Shown here: positions 1 through 11,552 of the stretch, piece after piece
How positions within the stretch are numbered: the first letter of the stretch is position 1
Layout of the letters: every line of letters starts with the position of its first letter
Assembly: GCA_016935975.1 (NCBI GenBank)
Contig: JAFGPX010000275.1
Location: forward strand, 1-57,647
Direction of reading: 5' to 3'
Length of the DNA stretch: 57,647 nucleotides
Source: Deltaproteobacteria bacterium
GTDB taxonomy: Bacteria; Myxococcota_A; Polyangia; Fen-1088
The notes under the pieces: model-generated
Told to the model about the DNA's origin: nothing
The model's database searches: none
The model's input: the letters and a program-made list of their open reading frames with translations, nothing else
Position numbers and translations under genes: made by a program

Positions 1-485
1 ACCTCGACGGTGCGGCCCGCGCCCGTGCGCAGCGTGCGCCGGGTGCCGAGCGCCGCCTCGCGAAAATCGACCTCGAGGCTGCTCTCCATGTCTGCGCCGC
101 GCGCCCGCCCCCGCGACCGCCCCATGGAACCCGCGCCGCCGCCAAATAGGGTGGAGAACAGGTCGCCCAAGTCGCCGAACCCGCCGCCCCGGCCGCTGCC
201 TTGTCGGAAGTCACCGAAGATCTGCGAGAAAGCGTCGGCGTCGAAGCCCTGCGGCATGCCGTCGGCGCCGACCGGCGCCTGCCGCAGGCGATCGTACTCG
301 CGACGTTTCTTGGGATCCGAGAGCACGTCGTAGGCGTCGCCGACCTCCTTGAAGCGCTCGGTCTTCTTCTTGTCGCCGCCGGTCGCGTCGGGATGGTTCT
401 GCTTGGCCAGCTTGCGGTAGGCGCGCTTGATGGTCTCGGCGTCGGCGTTCTCGGGTACCCCGAGTATGGCGTAGAGATCCTTCAT
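1..485 (-). CDS. DnaJ/CbpA-type J-domain co-chaperone, 3' end outside window
   Basis: Partial gene read leftwards from the ATG at 483-485; the C-terminal part lies beyond base 1. The visible product starts MKDLYAILGVPENADAE and carries the HPD tripeptide in NHPDATGG within a J domain of about 70 residues. A Gly/Phe-rich stretch follows (GRGGGFGDLGDLFSTLFGGG) and then the start of the substrate-binding beta domain (DFREAALGTRRTL). No Cys-rich zinc domain is seen before the cut. J proteins deliver clients to DnaK and stimulate its ATPase. The gene starts 12 bases after the clpB stop, so clpB and this gene probably form one disaggregation operon. Whether it is DnaJ proper or CbpA-like depends on the missing part. 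Confidence 0.9.
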   Translation of the reverse strand, partial: MKDLYAILGVPENADAETIKRAYRKLAKQNHPDATGGDKKKTERFKEVGDAYDVLSDPKKRREYDRLRQAPVGADGMPQGFDADAFSQIFGDFRQGSGRGGGFGDLGDLFSTLFGGGAGSMGRSRGRARGADMESSLEVDFREAALGTRRTLRTGAGRTVE

Positions 486-497
486 GAAAGTCGCATG

Positions 498-3095
<2,598 letters not shown>

Positions 3096-3162
3096 GGTTT
3101 CGTGCAGCTAGGTAAGCACGCGCTACCGTCTGACAAGCCGGGGCGGGCCCAGGCTTCCGCCG

Positions 3163-3912
3163 CTACTTCGACTTGGGCAGCGAAAACAGCTTGGCCGGCA
3201 CCGGCTCGTCGAAGACGATCTCGAGAATCCGGCCCGACATGGTGACCGGACCGGCCGTGACTTCCTCCTGGTGCCAGACGCGCACACCGTCCACGAGGCG
3301 CCAATCGGAGAATCTGGTGGCGTAGGGCACCTCGCCGCCCTGCGAGGCCTGCACGCCCCTTTCCCAGACCCGCAGGTGGGTCTTGGCGTCGAAACAGGCC
3401 ACCGACGGCTTGCCGTGGGGCTTGCCGAGCTCGACGCATTCGAGCCTCTGTCCCTTGGGCGCCCCTTCCGGCGGCGCGACGGAGCGAACCGGGGAGTACA
3501 CCTCCGCCAGCCGCCATTCCGAATTCCAGGTGGCCGCGATGCGCACCTCGTCGGCCTCGGCGCCCTTCAGCACCCGCCGCCCGAAAATCGGGTCTTCGGA
3601 CCAAGCGGTGCGTCCGTCGTAGCCCCGACGGAAGGTACCCAAGCCCGGCATGACCGAGGTGGAGAAGATCTTCCCGCCGCGCACCAGGCGCGTCTCCTCC
3701 GCCCCCTTGAAGTTCATGGCCTTGACCGCGACCTCGCGCTTCACGCGCACGCTCTTGTGCTTTTTCCACGCCTTCTCGTCGCCGATGGCCTTGGCATAGT
3801 CGGCGAGAACGGCTCTGGCGTTCCGCAGGGGAGGAGGCGATGCGACGTTGGCCGGCGGCGGGCCGGCGTCGAGGGCGGCAAGCAGGGCTAACAAGGCGAG
3901 CATGGCTGCCAT
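3163..3912 (-). CDS. secreted LolA-fold-like protein of unknown function
   Basis: 249 residues. The N-terminus has a hydrophobic run (MLALLALLAALDAG) fitting a signal peptide; a second in-frame ATG at 3903 is an alternative start. The body is beta-rich, with segments such as GYDGRTAWSEDPIFG and later FSDWRLVDGVRVWHQ that resemble the LolA/LppX-like 'outer membrane lipoprotein-sorting' superfamily, where the DGxxaW segment is typical. No catalytic motif is visible. It lies 37 bases downstream of the S41 protease gene and 67 bases upstream of clpB on the same strand, so it may be co-transcribed with them. Function is unassigned; a periplasmic or outer-membrane lipid- or lipoprotein-binding role is inference from fold resemblance only. 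Confidence 0.7.
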   Translation of the reverse strand: MAAMLALLALLAALDAGPPPANVASPPPLRNARAVLADYAKAIGDEKAWKKHKSVRVKREVAVKAMNFKGAEETRLVRGGKIFSTSVMPGLGTFRRGYDGRTAWSEDPIFGRRVLKGAEADEVRIAATWNSEWRLAEVYSPVRSVAPPEGAPKGQRLECVELGKPHGKPSVACFDAKTHLRVWERGVQASQGGEVPYATRFSDWRLVDGVRVWHQEEVTAGPVTMSGRILEIVFDEPVPAKLFSLPKSK

Positions 3913-3949
3913 GCTTGGGCCGAAGCCGTGGGTCCGTCAAGGGGCCGCT

Positions 3950-5386
3950 CTACTTCGACGCGCGCGCCAGATGCAGCGCCTCGTCGAGCACGAGGTCCTG
4001 GCCGGCGAGCAGGCTGACGCGGGTCTCGTGCACGCGACGGTCGGGCTGCACGCCGCGGCCCTCGATGGCCACGCCCTTGGGCGTGCGAAAGCCCGCAACC
4101 GGGATCTGGATGACCGCACCGCCCGGCAACGATTCGATGGTCGAGCCCAGCGCGGCGCCGACCGTGCCCTCGCCGACAACGGTAGCGCGCTTCGCCTCCT
4201 GCAGGCCCGCGGCCAGGATCTCGGAAGTCGAGGCGCTGCCCTCGTCGGTGAGAATCACGACCCTGCCCAGGAAGGGCTGGGTCCCCAGCGAGGGCGCGGC
4301 CACCAAGTCGTTGGCGAAGTCGCGAAACTGAATCGTGCCGAGATTCGTCTCGCGTGACACCAGGCGCGCCGCCACCGGGATGGCCATGCCGCCGAACCCG
4401 CCGGGATTGCCGCGCAGATCGAGGATGAGCCCCTTGGCGCCGCTTCGCCGGAAGCCCTCGATGGCGCTCTGCACCTCGGCCAGGATGGGTTGCAGCAGGA
4501 AGAAGTTGAACGCGATGACGCCGACATCTCCACGCCGGAAGACTCGCACCTCGGGCACCACGGGCGGCATCAACAGGACTTGCACCGCGGCGCGCGCCGG
4601 CGGGTCGCGAACGAGGATGGCGTCGTGCGCCTGATCCTTGCCGTCGAGGAAGCGCACGCTCACCTTGGTGCCGACGGAGCCGGACAGAAGACGCGCGCAG
4701 CGACGGCGCAGGGCAAAGCGCTCCTCGACCGGGCGCAGGGCGCGCGCCGGCCGCAGCAGCGTCGCCATGGAGCGGCCGCCGATATGGGTGACGACGAAGC
4801 CCGGGCGCAGCCCGGCCCGCTCGGCCGACGAGCCGGGCCGCACGCGCGACACCGTCGGCTTGCCTTCGATGAGGCGAACCACGAGCCCCGGATCGCCGAT
4901 GCCCGTGCCCAGGTCGAGAACCTCGACGGCGCCCGACTGCGACACCGACGCAGCCGGCTCCGAATCTCCCTCGCCGTCTTCGCCCGGGCCGTGCACCTCG
5001 AGGTGCGATTGGCCGAGCGCTCCGAGCATCTCGTTGAGCAGGCGGTAGAAGGTCGGCTCGTCGGGCGCGGCCATGGCCAGGGGCTGGTACTTCCCGCGCA
5101 TGGCCTCCCAATCGAGGCCGGCCAGGGTCTTGTCGAAGTCCTTGTCGCGTACCGCCGTCCACGCCGCCGTGAATATCTCCTGGCGAACCTGCAGGCGCAC
5201 GGCACTCGGACCCATCGCGGCCGGGGCCGCTGCCGCCGCGCCGGACAGCGGCGCGAAGGCCGGCGGCTCCGTGGGCCGAGCCGTATCGGGGGCCGGCGTC
5301 GGTCCCCGCGGCGGCGGCGTCTGCCCAGCGCAGCCCCAGGCCAGGCCGACCGAAAGCGTTGCCCACCGTGCGAGTTTCCGTTTCAT
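3950..5386 (-). CDS. S41-family (C-terminal processing-type) peptidase lipoprotein
   Basis: 478 residues with a lipoprotein signal ending at WGCAG, so probably membrane-anchored in the periplasm. A Pro-rich linker is followed by an alpha-helical region, a PDZ domain (VSRVRPGSSAERAGLRPGF, about residues 180-230) and the S41 protease core. The predicted nucleophile serine lies in GSASTSEILAAGL. The usual CtpA lysine segment (GKGxxQ) is replaced here by VGEGTVGAALGS, with no lysine. It therefore belongs to an S41 subgroup not using the standard Ser/Lys dyad, or is altered in mechanism. Such proteases trim or degrade periplasmic proteins. It is the first gene of a minus-strand series with the LolA-like gene and clpB. 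Confidence 0.85.
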   Translation of the reverse strand: MKRKLARWATLSVGLAWGCAGQTPPPRGPTPAPDTARPTEPPAFAPLSGAAAAAPAAMGPSAVRLQVRQEIFTAAWTAVRDKDFDKTLAGLDWEAMRGKYQPLAMAAPDEPTFYRLLNEMLGALGQSHLEVHGPGEDGEGDSEPAASVSQSGAVEVLDLGTGIGDPGLVVRLIEGKPTVSRVRPGSSAERAGLRPGFVVTHIGGRSMATLLRPARALRPVEERFALRRRCARLLSGSVGTKVSVRFLDGKDQAHDAILVRDPPARAAVQVLLMPPVVPEVRVFRRGDVGVIAFNFFLLQPILAEVQSAIEGFRRSGAKGLILDLRGNPGGFGGMAIPVAARLVSRETNLGTIQFRDFANDLVAAPSLGTQPFLGRVVILTDEGSASTSEILAAGLQEAKRATVVGEGTVGAALGSTIESLPGGAVIQIPVAGFRTPKGVAIEGRGVQPDRRVHETRVSLLAGQDLVLDEALHLARASK

Positions 5387-6043
5387 GCCGCAGGCATTCT
5401 ACCAGGCAAGCGCCAGGGGCATGCCTTTCGCGACGGCCGAATGGCCCTCGCTCTCACTGCAGCACGAGCGGGTAGTTTTGGCAGGTTGGCTCGCCGGCCA
5501 CCCGGCCCTGCTCGACTCCCGCAAAACGCCATTTCTCGTCTCCATTAGCTCGGGGACCGCAGCGAACGGGGTCGGCAGGACTGTCCTTGTCGCAGCCGCG
5601 AAAGTGCCAGAACCCATGGCCCTCGCCGATCCGCGGCCGGCAGCGACCGAGGGGAATCGCTCGCTAGCGCAGCGGTTTGGTCAGATCCTGTTCCCGCACA
5701 AGACCCCGTCCTTCCGCACGCCGCCTTCACCGGAAGACGCCGGACGAGAATTCCTTCGCGTTCTCCAACGTGTTGCAGTTGCATCGGGAACGCTTCATGG
5801 TGTCTTGCTTCGCAGTTGCCCGAAGAGCACGAGCAGGCATGGCCAAGACCCTGACCTTTTCGCGGGCGAGAGCACTCGATCCAGCCAGGCACCCGTGACA
5901 ACCGAAGCCATCACGCGCGACTCCCGTCCATCTGTCTCCCCTTGACTCTGCCGTCGCGCCAGAGCCATAGTCCGACCTGCATATTTCTTGAAACTCCGCA
6001 TCGCTCGACAAGCGTTTGAACACAATCGAAAAGGAGATGGACC
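5387..6043. other. divergent intergenic region without a convincing gene
   Basis: 657 bases between the divergent S41 protease and dsrE genes. Short open frames exist on both strands but are Arg/Ser/Pro-rich, lack domain-like segments and have no good ribosome binding site. The right end must hold the promoter of the long dsrE-to-nuoF run; a candidate lies at 5942-5971. The left end must hold the promoter of the S41 gene. No tRNA, repeat or recombination site was recognised. The size is unusual for this gene-dense window. Confidence 0.6.
5942..5971 (+). promoter_or_regulatory. candidate sigma-70-like promoter of the dsrE-hdr-nuo operon
   Basis: TTGACT at 5942-5947, an 18-base spacer and CATAGT at 5966-5971: five and four matches to the -35 and -10 consensus. 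It would give a leader of about 65 bases before dsrE, whose ATG follows AAGGAG by seven bases. A clear -24/-12 sigma-54 element, which the downstream NtrC-type regulator would need, was not found here. Confidence 0.35.
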
Positions 6044-6406
6044 ATGGCGAAGAAAATGGTTGTCTTTTGCGGCTCGGATGAACCCCAGAAGGCCTTCCCG
6101 CCGTTCATGCTGGGCTCCGGCGCGATCGCGATGGACATGAATCTGATGTTGTTCTTCACGATGAGCGGCCTGAACATCATCAAGAAGGGCGGCGCGGAGA
6201 ACATAAAGCTGGCTGGTGCGCCCAAGCCCCTGACCGAGTTCATCAAGATCATGATCCAGAACAAGGCCCGGCTCGTCGCGTGTTCCGCGGCCTTCCCCAT
6301 CGTGAACTGCAAGGAATCGGACTTGATCGAAGGGGTCGAGTGCGGCGGGGTGGCCACGTTCGTGGACGAGGCGGAAGAGGCGGACATCGTCCTGACCTTC
6401 TGCTGA
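6044..6406 (+). CDS. DsrE-family sulfur-relay protein
   Basis: 120 residues with the DsrE/F-like fold pattern: a beta-strand start (KKMVVFCGS), a hydrophobic helix (MDMNLMLFFTMSGLN), and the segment VACSAAFPIVN with a cysteine at the position where DsrE-type proteins carry persulfide. A second cysteine pair follows (NCKESDLIEGVECGGVA). DsrE proteins accept and pass on sulfane sulfur, often to TusA or DsrC. The start is fixed by AAGGAG seven bases upstream of the ATG. It opens a co-directional run with tusA 26 bases downstream and the Hdr/Nuo-like genes after it. This suggests it presents sulfur, or a thiol/disulfide substrate, to the redox complex. The sulfur-relay partnership is inferred from context. 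Confidence 0.85.
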   Translation: MAKKMVVFCGSDEPQKAFPPFMLGSGAIAMDMNLMLFFTMSGLNIIKKGGAENIKLAGAPKPLTEFIKIMIQNKARLVACSAAFPIVNCKESDLIEGVECGGVATFVDEAEEADIVLTFC

Positions 6407-6432
6407 GCTGAACCGAAAACGGAGGTTTTGAA

Positions 6433-6690
6433 ATGGCAACGCAAGAAGAGTTGAAGACGCTCAAAGTGGACAAGCAGGTCGACGCCCGGGGCACGGCGTG
6501 CCCCGGCCCGCTGCTCGAGGTCAAGAAGGGCATCACCACGGTGCAGGTCGGCCAGGTGATGGAGCTGCTTTCCTCGGACGCGAGCACCAACAAGGATGTG
6601 CCCCGCTGGGCCGGCAAGCAGGGGCACGAATACCTGGGGACGATCGAGGACGCCGGTTTCTGGCGAATCTTCGTTAAGAGAGGGAAGTGA
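6433..6690 (+). CDS. tusA: TusA-family sulfur carrier protein
   Basis: 85 residues. The TusA/SirA signature is present as ARGTACPGPLLEVKKG (CPxP followed by the basic pair), with the conserved cysteine expected to carry a persulfide. The C-terminus (LGTIEDAGFWRIFVKR) fits the last strand of the fold. TusA hands sulfur between desulfurases, DsrE-type proteins and oxidising or reducing enzymes. Its stop overlaps the GTG start of the following mvhD-like gene, so translation is probably coupled. Next to dsrE and hdr genes, this matches the known dsrE-tusA-hdr association of sulfur-metabolising bacteria. Involvement in dissimilatory sulfur chemistry rather than tRNA thiolation is inference from the neighbours. 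Confidence 0.92.
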   Translation: MATQEELKTLKVDKQVDARGTACPGPLLEVKKGITTVQVGQVMELLSSDASTNKDVPRWAGKQGHEYLGTIEDAGFWRIFVKRGK

Positions 6691-7127
6691 TCGTGGAGCA
6701 GGGCGGCGGCACGGCCGCGCAGGAGTTCCGGCCGGAGATTCTGGTGTTTTCTACCGCGACCATCTCCGATATCGGGGTGGACCTCGCGGGAAGCTCCCAC
6801 CTGCACTATCCGCCCACCGCCGTCGCAATCCCGCTGCCCTGCTCTAGCGGCGTCCGGCCGGACTGGGTCCTGTACGCTCTCACCCACGGTTTTGACGGCG
6901 TGTTCATCGCCGCGGACGGGACCGACTGCCCGTTCGTCCCCGACTGCACCGACCGCACGGCCAAGCTGGTCGGTCGAACGCAGGATCTGCTCCGGGAGCA
7001 CGGCATCCCACCCCAGCGGCTCAAGATGGCGGCCATCTGCTCGGTCTGCGCCGAGTCCTTCCAGAAGCACATGAAGTACTTCTTCGAAGAGATCAAAAAG
7101 CTCGGGCCATCGACGAAAGCGGGCTGA
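6687..7127 (+). CDS. MvhD/FlpD-like [2Fe-2S] electron-transfer subunit
   Basis: 146 residues, normal for the MvhD/FlpD ('methyl-viologen-reducing hydrogenase delta subunit') family. Visible hallmarks are the Cys after the second strand (AIPLPCSSG), the segment HGFDGVFIAADGTDCPFVPDC, and the late AAICSVCAESF, supplying Cys ligands for a [2Fe-2S] cluster. In MvhADG-HdrABC and FlxABCD-HdrABC complexes this subunit passes electrons from hydrogenase, formate dehydrogenase or NADH dehydrogenase modules to HdrA. It starts with GTG overlapping the tusA stop; a second GTG at 6693 is possible. It ends just before hdrA, as expected for its partner. In this family the domain may also be fused to HdrA; here it is separate. 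Confidence 0.88.
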   Translation: MIVEQGGGTAAQEFRPEILVFSTATISDIGVDLAGSSHLHYPPTAVAIPLPCSSGVRPDWVLYALTHGFDGVFIAADGTDCPFVPDCTDRTAKLVGRTQDLLREHGIPPQRLKMAAICSVCAESFQKHMKYFFEEIKKLGPSTKAG

Positions 7128-7128
7128 C

Positions 7129-9834
7129 ATGGACTACGACGTCCTTGTAGTTGGGGGCGGGATCGCGGGTATGGAGTCCGCTTTGACGCTAGGCGACATG
7201 GGCTACTCGGTGCTGCTGGCGGAGAAGGAGCCCACCATCGGCGGGAAGATGATCCTGCTGAGCAAGGTTTTCCCGACGCTCGACTGCGCCAGCTGCATCG
7301 CCACGCCGAAGATGGCCTCGACGTTCCACCATCCGCAGGTCACCTGCATGACCTACACGCGGGTGAAGAACATCTCCAAGACGGCGCGCGGAACCTTCCA
7401 GGTCGCTCTCGACCGCCAGGCAACCCACGTCGATCTCGACAAGTGCACCGGATGCCAGAAGTGCGAGCTGGCCTGCACGGTCGCCGTGCCCGACCAGTTC
7501 AACTTCGACATGGTCGCGCGCCGGGCGGCCTACATCCCGTTCCCGCAGGCCGTTCCCAAGAAGGCGGTGATCGAGCGCCATGGCACGTCTCCCTGCTCGC
7601 TGGCCTGCCCTGCCGGTGTGAAGGCGCACGGGTACGTTTCGTTGATCCGCGCCGGCATGTTCGACGAGGCGCTGGAACTCATCCTTGAGGCGGTCCCGTT
7701 CCCCGGCGCCCTGGGACGCATCTGCTACGCGCCCTGCGAGGGGGTCTGTACGCGCGCCGAGCTGGAAGGCGCCCTGCCCATCCGCAAGCTGAAGCGCTTT
7801 GCCGCCGATCACTACTACCAGAAGCACCCGAAGCCAAAGCACGGGCCGCCCAAGAAAAAGCAGATCGAGCGGGTGGCGGTGGTCGGCTCCGGACCGGCGG
7901 GCCTTACTGCGGCGTACCACCTGGCCCGTCGGGGCTACTCGGTGACGGTCTTCGAGGCGGCGGAGAAGCCAGGCGGCATGCTCCGTCTGGTACCGACCTT
8001 CCGGCTTCCCCCGGAAGTTCTGGACCGCGACATCGCCAACGTCACCGCCCTTGGGGTTGAAATCCGCACTGGCGAGCGGGTCGAGGACCCGGCGGCCCTG
8101 CGGCTCAAGGGGTTCAAGGCTATCTTCGTCGCCGCCGGTCTCCCCAAGGACCGGAAGCCCGCGCTCGAGGGGACGGACCTGGCGAACGTGGTCGGGGCTC
8201 TTGGGTTTCTCCGCCAGGCCGGTTCCCGCGAGCGACCGAAGCTGGAGGGCAAGACCGTCGCGGTCGTCGGCGGGGGGCGCCACGGCATCGCCCTCGACTG
8301 CGCCCGCACTGCTTGTCGCCTGGGAGCGAAGCAGGTGGTGCTGCAGTTCCGGCGCAGCCGGGAGGAGTTGTGCATCTTCGAGTCGGCCATCGATGACGCG
8401 ATTGAGGAGGGCGTCACGATCCAATTCCACAGGGCTCCGGCCCGGTTGGTCGGCCTGGGCGACAAGCGAGTCCGCGTGGAGAGCCGGGAGATGCTTGCCG
8501 GAAAGCGGGATGTCTCCGGCCGCATCCTGCCGGGCTCGGCAGGCAAAGCGGCCGAAGCCCTGGACGCGGACCTGGTCGTCTTGGCCGTGGACCAGGGGGC
8601 AGACCTCGGTCAGCTCAAGGGCGAGTTGCAGACGGCGGGGATGAAGACCCTCGCCGTGGACCCGCGGACCCTGGAGACCCGCGTGCCGGGCGTTTTCGCC
8701 GGCGGCGACGTCGTCTCCGGTCCGAGCTCTCTGGTGGAGGCGATCGGCACCGGCACCCGTGCCGCCGCCTGCATCGACCGGTTCTTGCGGGGAACCGAGC
8801 GGACGCCGGTGGAGCTGCCGGCTCTGCCCGCCGTGGACCCCAAAAGCGTTCTCCAGCGTCAGGCCCGCTACTCCCGGCTGCCGCCCGCCGAGCGCGGCAA
8901 GCGTCCGGCCGAGCAGCGTCGGGCCGACTTCCAGGAGGTGGAGACGGGCTTCGACGAGGCGGCCGCGCGCCAGAGCGCCGCACGGTGCCTCGACTGCGGA
9001 GGGTGCTGCGAGTGCCACCAGTGCATCGCGGCCTGTCCGGCCGACGCCATCGACCTGGGCATGCGCGACCGGGAAAAAATGGTGGAGGTCGGCTCGGTCG
9101 TGGTTTCGACCGGCTTCCGGCTGTTCGATGCCGGACTCAAGGTCCTCTACGGCCATGGACGGTTCCCCAACGTGATCGATGCCATGCAGATGGACCGGCT
9201 GCTGTCGCCGACCCGGCCGTACAACACCGTGCTCCGGCCTTCGGACGGAAAGATGCCGGACAGCATCGCCTACATCCTGTGCACGGGCTCGCGCGACTGC
9301 CAGGTCGACAACCCGCTCTGTTCGCGCGTCTGCTGCATGTACAGCGTCAAGCAGGCCCAGCTGCTGATGGGCGCGCTGCCGATGGCGGATGTATCCATCT
9401 ACTACATTGACATCCGCGCCTTCGGAAAGGGGTTCGAGGAGTTCTACGAACAGGCCAAGGCGATGAGCGTGAGGTTCGTCAAGGGCAAGGTGGCCCGCGT
9501 GGAGGAAGGAGAAGACGGCAAGCTGATCCTCCACTACGAGGACATCGCCGGCGGCGGGAAGCTGGCCCGGGCCGAGCACGATCTGGTGGTCCTCTCGGTG
9601 GGGCTGCTGCCCAACCAGGAGGCTCTTGGCCTCTTCTCCGGCGGCGTGCTGAAACCCGACCCCCACCACTACGTCCACGAGGTCGACGAGGACCATAGCC
9701 CGGCCCGCACCAGCATCGACGGGGTCTACGTGGCCGGCGCCTCCGCGGCGGCGATGGACATTCCGGACACCATCCTGCATTCCGGTGCGGCCGCAGCCCT
9801 GAGCGCCGCGTACGTCGAGAGGCTGAAGCGATGA
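7129..9834 (+). CDS. hdrA: HdrA-like flavoprotein with inserted GltD-like oxidoreductase module
   Basis: 901 residues, much longer than plain HdrA. Residues 1-150 form the HdrA FAD start (VVGGGIAGMESAL) with CASC near 53-56 and a ferredoxin-like CTGCQKCELAC near 106-116. Residues 150-580 are a glutamate-synthase small-chain (GltD)-like insertion: a Cys cluster (SPCSLACPAG and CYAPCEGVC), an FAD site (VVGSGPAGLTAA) and an NAD(P) site (VVGGGRHGIA). A further Cys-rich ferredoxin segment (CLDCGGCCECHQC, about 621-635) and the HdrA C-terminal half follow. HdrA is the flavin subunit, and the electron-bifurcating one in methanogen complexes. The insertion could add a pyridine-nucleotide or ferredoxin entry point. 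Its stop overlaps the next hdrA gene start by four bases. Confidence 0.92.
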   Translation: MDYDVLVVGGGIAGMESALTLGDMGYSVLLAEKEPTIGGKMILLSKVFPTLDCASCIATPKMASTFHHPQVTCMTYTRVKNISKTARGTFQVALDRQATHVDLDKCTGCQKCELACTVAVPDQFNFDMVARRAAYIPFPQAVPKKAVIERHGTSPCSLACPAGVKAHGYVSLIRAGMFDEALELILEAVPFPGALGRICYAPCEGVCTRAELEGALPIRKLKRFAADHYYQKHPKPKHGPPKKKQIERVAVVGSGPAGLTAAYHLARRGYSVTVFEAAEKPGGMLRLVPTFRLPPEVLDRDIANVTALGVEIRTGERVEDPAALRLKGFKAIFVAAGLPKDRKPALEGTDLANVVGALGFLRQAGSRERPKLEGKTVAVVGGGRHGIALDCARTACRLGAKQVVLQFRRSREELCIFESAIDDAIEEGVTIQFHRAPARLVGLGDKRVRVESREMLAGKRDVSGRILPGSAGKAAEALDADLVVLAVDQGADLGQLKGELQTAGMKTLAVDPRTLETRVPGVFAGGDVVSGPSSLVEAIGTGTRAAACIDRFLRGTERTPVELPALPAVDPKSVLQRQARYSRLPPAERGKRPAEQRRADFQEVETGFDEAAARQSAARCLDCGGCCECHQCIAACPADAIDLGMRDREKMVEVGSVVVSTGFRLFDAGLKVLYGHGRFPNVIDAMQMDRLLSPTRPYNTVLRPSDGKMPDSIAYILCTGSRDCQVDNPLCSRVCCMYSVKQAQLLMGALPMADVSIYYIDIRAFGKGFEEFYEQAKAMSVRFVKGKVARVEEGEDGKLILHYEDIAGGGKLARAEHDLVVLSVGLLPNQEALGLFSGGVLKPDPHHYVHEVDEDHSPARTSIDGVYVAGASAAAMDIPDTILHSGAAAALSAAYVERLKR

Positions 9835-11552
9835 GTGCCAGGAGAATCGGCGTCTACATCTGCTACTGCGGGGGCAACATCTCGGACTACGTCGACTGCG
9901 AGAAGGTCCGGAATGCCATTGCCGGAGAGGAAGGCGTGGTCGTCGCCAAGACCACCATGTTTGCCTGCTCGGACGCCTCCCAGCAGGAGATAATCGAGGA
10001 CATCCAGCAGCAGAAGCTGGACGGCATGGTGGTCGCTTCCTGTTCGCCGACACTGCACCTGTTCACCTTTCGCGGCGTGGCGAACCGGGCCGGTCTCAAC
10101 CCATACCTCTATGTACAGGTCAACCTGCGCGAGCAATGCTCCTGGGCCCACACCGACGTGCCGGCCCAGGCCACGGAGAAGGCCGTCCACCTGGTCCGGG
10201 CGGGAATCGCCAAGGCGCGCCTGACCGAATCGCTGGACAAGATCCGCATCGACACGGTGCCGCGGGCGCTGGTGGTCGGGGGCGGCATCGCGGGGCTGCG
10301 CGCGGCTCTCGCGCTGTCCGACCTCGGGATCAGCGTCTTCGTGGCCGAGAAGAGCGAGAAGGTCGGCGGGTGGGTGGCCGAGATGGGTCGGATGTATCCG
10401 CACGAGCGGCGCGGCAGCGACCTCATCGCGAAGCTGGTCGAAGAGATCGGCGCGCGTGAGAACATCAAGGTTTTCACGCATGCCGAGCTGACGGCAAAGT
10501 CCGGCAGCGTGGGCGACTTCTCCGTGCAGCTTAGCGTTGCCGACCAGACGATTCCCCTCAACGTCGGGACGATCGTCGTCACCACGGGCTTCGGCTCCTA
10601 CGAGCCCGCACCGGGCGAGTTCGGCTACGGCACCGAGGGCGTGCTGACGCTGCCCGAGTTCAAGCGGCTGCTCGACGAAAGCAAGGGCCCGCTCGTCTAC
10701 CGGGGCAAGCCGGTGAACAGCATCGTCTACGTCTACTGCGTTGGCTCGCGCGGCAGCTCCAAGAAGGAGAAGCCCAACACCTACTGCTCCCGCTACTGCT
10801 GCAACGCCGCGATGCACGCCTCATCCGTGGCCCACGACCTCTCCCCGTCCCTACACCAGTTCCACCTGTTTCGGGACATCCGCACGTACGGCAAGTACGA
10901 GCTGCTGTACGAGGAGGCCCGAAGCAAGGGGGCGGTGTTCCTGAAGTTCGACGAGCAGCAGCCGCCCGAGGTGGAGAAGGTGGACGGCCATTTCCGGGTC
11001 CAGTTGAAGGACCAGCTCACCTTCGGCGATGAGATCCAGATCGAGAGCGACCTGGTGGTGCTGGTCACCGGAATGGAGGCCCGTGCCGACAAGTCTCTGA
11101 ACGACGTGCTCAAGCTCCCGCTGGGGCTCGACAACTTCTTCAAGGAAATCCACCCCAAGCTGCGGCCGGTGGAGACGGTGATCGATGGCGTCTTCATCGC
11201 CGGTGCCGCCCAGGCCCCGCGGAACTCCGCTGAGAGCGTCGCCTCGGCCCTGGCCGCCACCGCCAAGAGCGCAGCGCTGCTCAAGAAGGGCTACGTCGAA
11301 CTCGAGCCGCTGGTCGCTGTGGTCGACACGGAAGCCTGCACTTGGTGCAGCGAGTGCGTCTGCACATGCCCCTACGCCGCAATCGAGAAAGTCACGGCCG
11401 GGTCGAAGGAAGTGGCCCAGATTAACTCGGCCCTGTGCAAAGGCTGTGGCTGCTGCGTGCCCGCTTGCCCCAAGGGAGCGCTGGGAGTCAAGGGGTACAC
11501 CGACCGGCAGATCCGAGCGATGATCGACGCCATGGGAGCCAGCCATGAGTGA
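9831..11552 (+). CDS. hdrA: second HdrA-like FAD protein with two C-terminal [4Fe-4S] sites
   Basis: 573 residues with classic HdrA layout. The N-terminal domain contains VYICYCGGNISDYVD and a FACSDASQ segment with Cys. The FAD-binding motif is VVGGGIAGLRAAL near residue 148. A central Cys-rich part holds YCSRYCCNAA. Two ferredoxin motifs lie at the C-terminus (CTWCSECVCTCP and CKGCGCCVPACP). The start ATG overlaps the stop of the first hdrA (ATGA). Two unlike HdrA proteins side by side also occur in sulfate-reducer Hdr/Qmo-type loci and in class II benzoyl-CoA reductase clusters. One may host the bifurcating flavin and the other relay electrons; which does which cannot be told from sequence alone. 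Confidence 0.92.
   Translation: MSARRIGVYICYCGGNISDYVDCEKVRNAIAGEEGVVVAKTTMFACSDASQQEIIEDIQQQKLDGMVVASCSPTLHLFTFRGVANRAGLNPYLYVQVNLREQCSWAHTDVPAQATEKAVHLVRAGIAKARLTESLDKIRIDTVPRALVVGGGIAGLRAALALSDLGISVFVAEKSEKVGGWVAEMGRMYPHERRGSDLIAKLVEEIGARENIKVFTHAELTAKSGSVGDFSVQLSVADQTIPLNVGTIVVTTGFGSYEPAPGEFGYGTEGVLTLPEFKRLLDESKGPLVYRGKPVNSIVYVYCVGSRGSSKKEKPNTYCSRYCCNAAMHASSVAHDLSPSLHQFHLFRDIRTYGKYELLYEEARSKGAVFLKFDEQQPPEVEKVDGHFRVQLKDQLTFGDEIQIESDLVVLVTGMEARADKSLNDVLKLPLGLDNFFKEIHPKLRPVETVIDGVFIAGAAQAPRNSAESVASALAATAKSAALLKKGYVELEPLVAVVDTEACTWCSECVCTCPYAAIEKVTAGSKEVAQINSALCKGCGCCVPACPKGALGVKGYTDRQIRAMIDAMGASHE

Noticed and set aside
5387..6043. Protein-coding gene or tRNA in the large gap before dsrE
   Set aside because: Frames are low-complexity without ribosome sites, and no cloverleaf-like structure was found.
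7189..10053. 954-residue minus-strand open frame opposite hdrA
   Set aside because: Shadow of the well-supported HdrA genes; low-complexity Arg/Ala/His/Gly sequence with no domain.
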